DNA of 27,508 nt. Origin: Lutibacter sp. (GTDB lineage Bacteria > Bacteroidota > Bacteroidia > Flavobacteriales > Flavobacteriaceae). Below the pieces are notes generated by a model. That model saw only the letters and a program-made list of their open reading frames with translations, was not told the origin of the DNA and did not search any database. Numbering within the stretch: position 1 is the first letter of the stretch; every line of letters starts with the position of its first letter. The DNA lies in contig JAKIVA010000037.1 in assembly GCA_021647265.1 (NCBI GenBank), forward strand, positions 1-27,508. The letters are read 5' to 3'. Below, one piece after another: positions 25,467-27,508 of this stretch. Made by a program: the position numbers and the translations under genes.

Positions 25467-25595
25467 GACTGTCTAAAAAGTACCGTTCTGAATATAAATG
25501 TAGAATCCTCTTAAAATTAGAACTCTGTAAATCAAAATATTGAGATTTTTCACTTTATTCAAAATGACAAGTATAATTACTTTTTAGACAGCCTC
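25465..25595. mobile_element. 131-bp MITE-like element with 18-bp terminal inverted repeats
   Basis: The left end AAGACTGTCTAAAAAGTA (25465-25482) and the complement of the right end, GAGGCTGTCTAAAAAGTA (25595-25578), match at 16 of 18 positions, 14 of them contiguous. The interior (about 95 bp) is non-coding and contains a GTCATTTTGAA...GAAAAATCTC-type repeat read on the minus strand. The ends look like insertion sequence termini, and the size fits a non-autonomous element. No target duplication is obvious. It may also act as a stem ending the plsC-hlyIII transcript, since it begins 18 bp after that stop codon. Confidence 0.5.
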
Positions 25596-25612
25596 ATTTA
25601 AATTTAATTAAA

Positions 25613-26269
25613 CTACTTTTTAATTGGTAACACATAAAAGAATACAGCTATAAAGTGAGCAAAACTGCCTAATAATACAAAAATATGAAAAATAGCATGG
25701 TTATATTTTAAATTTTTAATACTGTATAAAACAGCTCCAACAGTATAAAAAATACCTCCAGCTAATAACCACATTAAACCCTCAAAAGGTAAATTTTGAA
25801 CTAATGGTTTTATTGCAAAAATAACTACCCATCCCATTAATACGTAGGCAAATGTTGATATTTTATCGTATTTTCCAGTAAAAAATAACTTCAATACAAT
25901 TCCTGCTAAAGCCAGTCCCCAGGAAACTCCAAAAATAGTCCAACCAACCCAACCTTTTAAAACAACTAAAGTAAACGGTGTATACGTTCCTGCAATTAAG
26001 ACATAGATTGCAGAATGATCAAAAATATTTAATTTATATCTTAATCTAGGGTTTTGAACATAATGATAAAATGTGGATGCTGAATATAATACAATTAAAC
26101 TTGCTCCATAAATACTAAAACTTACTATATGCCAGGTATTCCCTTTTAAACTAGAGTAAACCACTAGTAATATCAATGCAATAACACTTAAAACCAACCC
26201 AATGGTATGTGAAATCACATTAAATTTTTCTTCTTTAGGTTCGTAATATGTCAATTTGTTTTCTTTCAC
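25613..26269 (-). CDS. Hemolysin III family (PAQR-like) integral membrane protein
   Basis: 218 residues with about seven transmembrane helices and the HlyIII/TrhA signature: SASTFYHY (S63 to H69), FDHSAIYVLIAGTYTPF (D84, H85) and HAIFHIFVLLGSFAHF (H191, H195). The conserved Ser/His/Asp set is thought to bind a metal in this superfamily. Members have been tied to membrane homeostasis rather than true haemolysis. The start is GTG (26269); an ATG two bases upstream is out of frame and stops at once, and no in-frame ATG occurs until well inside the first conserved region. It lies 37 bp after plsC and is probably co-transcribed with it, which suits a membrane lipid theme. Confidence 0.9.
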   Translation of the reverse strand: MKENKLTYYEPKEEKFNVISHTIGLVLSVIALILLVVYSSLKGNTWHIVSFSIYGASLIVLYSASTFYHYVQNPRLRYKLNIFDHSAIYVLIAGTYTPFTLVVLKGWVGWTIFGVSWGLALAGIVLKLFFTGKYDKISTFAYVLMGWVVIFAIKPLVQNLPFEGLMWLLAGGIFYTVGAVLYSIKNLKYNHAIFHIFVLLGSFAHFIAVFFYVLPIKK

Positions 26270-26306
26270 ATTAGCTTAACGAAAAAGGTGCTATTTAAGT
26301 ATGTAT

Positions 26307-27053
26307 TTACTTATTATTTAAATCAGAAATTAGTTCATTATAAATTAAATTGTATGTTTTCTTTTTTAAAGCATTTGTGTCTTTTAGTGTAAGCCCTTCT
26401 GTGCTAATAAAATGATGAATTTTTACACGTAATTTACCGGGTCCTCCACTAAAAAAAGTATATGAGAACCTTTTTTTACAATCGTAAAAAGTCATTGGTA
26501 CAATTGGTATTTGATGTTCAATTGCTAATTTAAAAGCGCCATTTTTAAATTCGCTCAAAACAATACTTTCATCATCAGGTACTAAACCTTCTGGAAAAAT
26601 ACATACATCTAATCCGTTACTCAATCTTCGCCTTACCTCATCAAGTACTGCTTTTCTACTACTTGAATTACTTCTGTCAACTAAAATACAGCTTCGTTTA
26701 TAAAAATATCCAAAAATGGGTATTTTTGCTAACTCTTTTTTTCCAACAAAAACAAATGGGTTTTTAGTAACTGAAAGCATAACCATAATGTCAATCATAG
26801 AAGTATGGTTTGGGCAAAATATAAAACTTTTATCTTTCTCTAAAACTTGATCTTCTTTTAATTCAATTTTAAAACCCATCACAAAAAGAATAGTATTTGC
26901 CCAAGCTCTAGCTATTTTAAAAAATGCTGGATATAGTTTTTCTGAAGAAGTAACTATAATTAATACTGGAAATATTGGAATCATGGTTAAAATTACCCAA
27001 CCTAAAAACCAGCTACGCCAAACAATATAAAAAAGGTATTTAAAAATTTTCAT
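26307..27053 (-). CDS. plsC: 1-acyl-sn-glycerol-3-phosphate acyltransferase (PlsC family)
   Basis: 248 residues from ATG 27053. The frame extends three codons upstream to a TTG (27062), which I reject because MKIFKYLFYIVWRSW is a normal start and the TTG lies within a possible -7 box. An N-terminal hydrophobic helix (about 5-36) anchors the protein on the inner membrane. Motifs: NHTSMID with H83 and D88 (HX4D), KKELAKIPIFGYF (about 105-117), FPEG (153-156) and IPIVPM (about 182-187). It acylates lysophosphatidic acid to phosphatidic acid in phospholipid synthesis; a role with another lysolipid cannot be excluded because families of PlsC paralogues occur in Bacteroidota. Divergent from trpS. 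A TACTTTTG box (27067-27060) would start transcription at or next to the ATG. Confidence 0.9.
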   Translation of the reverse strand: MKIFKYLFYIVWRSWFLGWVILTMIPIFPVLIIVTSSEKLYPAFFKIARAWANTILFVMGFKIELKEDQVLEKDKSFIFCPNHTSMIDIMVMLSVTKNPFVFVGKKELAKIPIFGYFYKRSCILVDRSNSSSRKAVLDEVRRRLSNGLDVCIFPEGLVPDDESIVLSEFKNGAFKLAIEHQIPIVPMTFYDCKKRFSYTFFSGGPGKLRVKIHHFISTEGLTLKDTNALKKKTYNLIYNELISDLNNK

Positions 27054-27084
27054 AGACTTCAAAAGTAGTAATTTAAAATTATTC

Positions 27085-27113
27085 TTGTTTTCTTATTGAA
27101 ATATGTATTTTTG
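27085..27113 (+). promoter_or_regulatory. trpS: trpS promoter
   Basis: TTG at 27085-27087 and TATTTTTG at 27106-27113 are separated by 18 bp and fit the Bacteroidetes -33/-7 consensus fully. Transcription would start near 27120, giving a leader of about 13 nt before the trpS ATG at 27133. No T-box or leader hairpin fits in so short a leader. Confidence 0.72.
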
Positions 27114-27132
27114 CTATCAAATTTTCAAGTAC

Positions 27133-27508
27133 ATGTCAAGAATTTTAACAGGGGTGCAAAGTACAGGAACTCCACATTTAGGAAACTTATTAGGCGCCAT
27201 TATCCCAGCTATTAAAATGGCTAACAACCCACAAAATGAATCGTTTTTGTTTATTGCAGATATGCATTCGTTAACCCAAATTAAAAATGGTTCCGTATTG
27301 CGAGAGAACACTTACAGCACTGCCGCAGCTTGGTTGGCTTTTGGTTTAGATATAAATAAAACTGTTTTTTATAGACAAAGTGATATTCCTGAAGTAACGG
27401 AGCTTTCTTGGTATTTAAGTTGTTTTTATCCATATCAACGGTTGACTTTAGCACACAGTTTTAAAGATAAAGCTGATAGATTAGAAGATGTAAATGCTGG
27501 TTTGTTTT
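27133..27508 (+). CDS. trpS: Tryptophanyl-tRNA synthetase, 5' part (runs off the right edge)
   Basis: 125 codons are visible from ATG 27133. The protein begins MSRILTGVQSTGTPHLGN, which contains the class I HIGH-type motif (HLGN, residues 15-18), and continues with FLFIADMHSLT, TAAAWLAFGLD, VFYRQSDIPE and LTLAHSFKDK, all typical of bacterial TrpRS. It charges tRNA-Trp with tryptophan in the cytoplasm. The KMSKS motif would lie beyond the window. It is the only plus-strand gene here and is divergent from plsC, with a full-consensus promoter and short leader. Confidence 0.96.
   Translation, partial: MSRILTGVQSTGTPHLGNLLGAIIPAIKMANNPQNESFLFIADMHSLTQIKNGSVLRENTYSTAAAWLAFGLDINKTVFYRQSDIPEVTELSWYLSCFYPYQRLTLAHSFKDKADRLEDVNAGLF

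Noticed and set aside
27117..27311. 64-residue minus-strand ORF
   Set aside because: It is the antisense shadow of the trpS coding region, whose protein matches TrpRS in the plus frame.

Overview
The window looks like chromosomal DNA from a member of the Flavobacteriaceae (Bacteroidota), probably a marine or aquatic one. The DNA is strongly AT-rich. Three proteins end in type IX secretion system (T9SS) type A sorting domains. A TonB-dependent receptor with a CarboxypepD_reg-like N-terminus is present. Several promoters match the Bacteroidetes -33 TTG / -7 TAnnTTTG pattern. Almost everything is on the minus strand; only trpS at the right edge is on the plus strand.

Layout, left to right. 1-65: 5' end of a probable transposase gene running off the edge, followed by about 460 bp of non-coding DNA with hairpins and degenerate intergenic repeats. 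525-8813: two large T9SS cargo genes, an M14 zinc carboxypeptidase and a 1908-residue multidomain MAM/GEVED/LamG protein, 33 bp apart and read from one good promoter at about 8838-8867. 8950-14424: a tight three-gene operon, porZ-recO-TonB-dependent receptor, with gaps of 1 and 2 bp. 14437-15116: a regulatory island (below). 15117-17185: a seven-TM LytS-type histidine kinase overlapping by 1 bp a LytTR response regulator. 17255-25326: penicillin-binding protein 1C and a lipoprotein alpha-2-macroglobulin with an intact CVEQ thioester, the known periplasmic defence/repair pair. 25327-25612: repeat-rich intergenic DNA with a 131-bp element bounded by 18-bp inverted repeats. 25613-27053: a hemolysin III family membrane protein and a PlsC acyltransferase. 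27133-end: the first 125 codons of trpS, divergent from plsC.

The most interesting part is 14496-15116, directly downstream of the two-component genes. Two copies of a paired direct repeat (ACCATTTAT, 12-bp spacer, ACCATTTAT on the minus strand; 21-bp period in both) match the architecture of LytTR-domain operators (9-bp repeats with a 12-bp spacer). One copy lies upstream of a 76-residue ORF. The other lies upstream of a consensus -7 box that is followed at once by a 14-codon ORF (MSRGVLARYIKNIK) and then a strong intrinsic terminator. My reading is that the LytTR system controls two adjacent short transcripts, one of them encoding a basic micropeptide or acting as a small RNA. The repeats, ORF, -7 box and terminator are visible in the sequence; the regulatory link is inference.

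No tRNA, rRNA or CRISPR array was seen.
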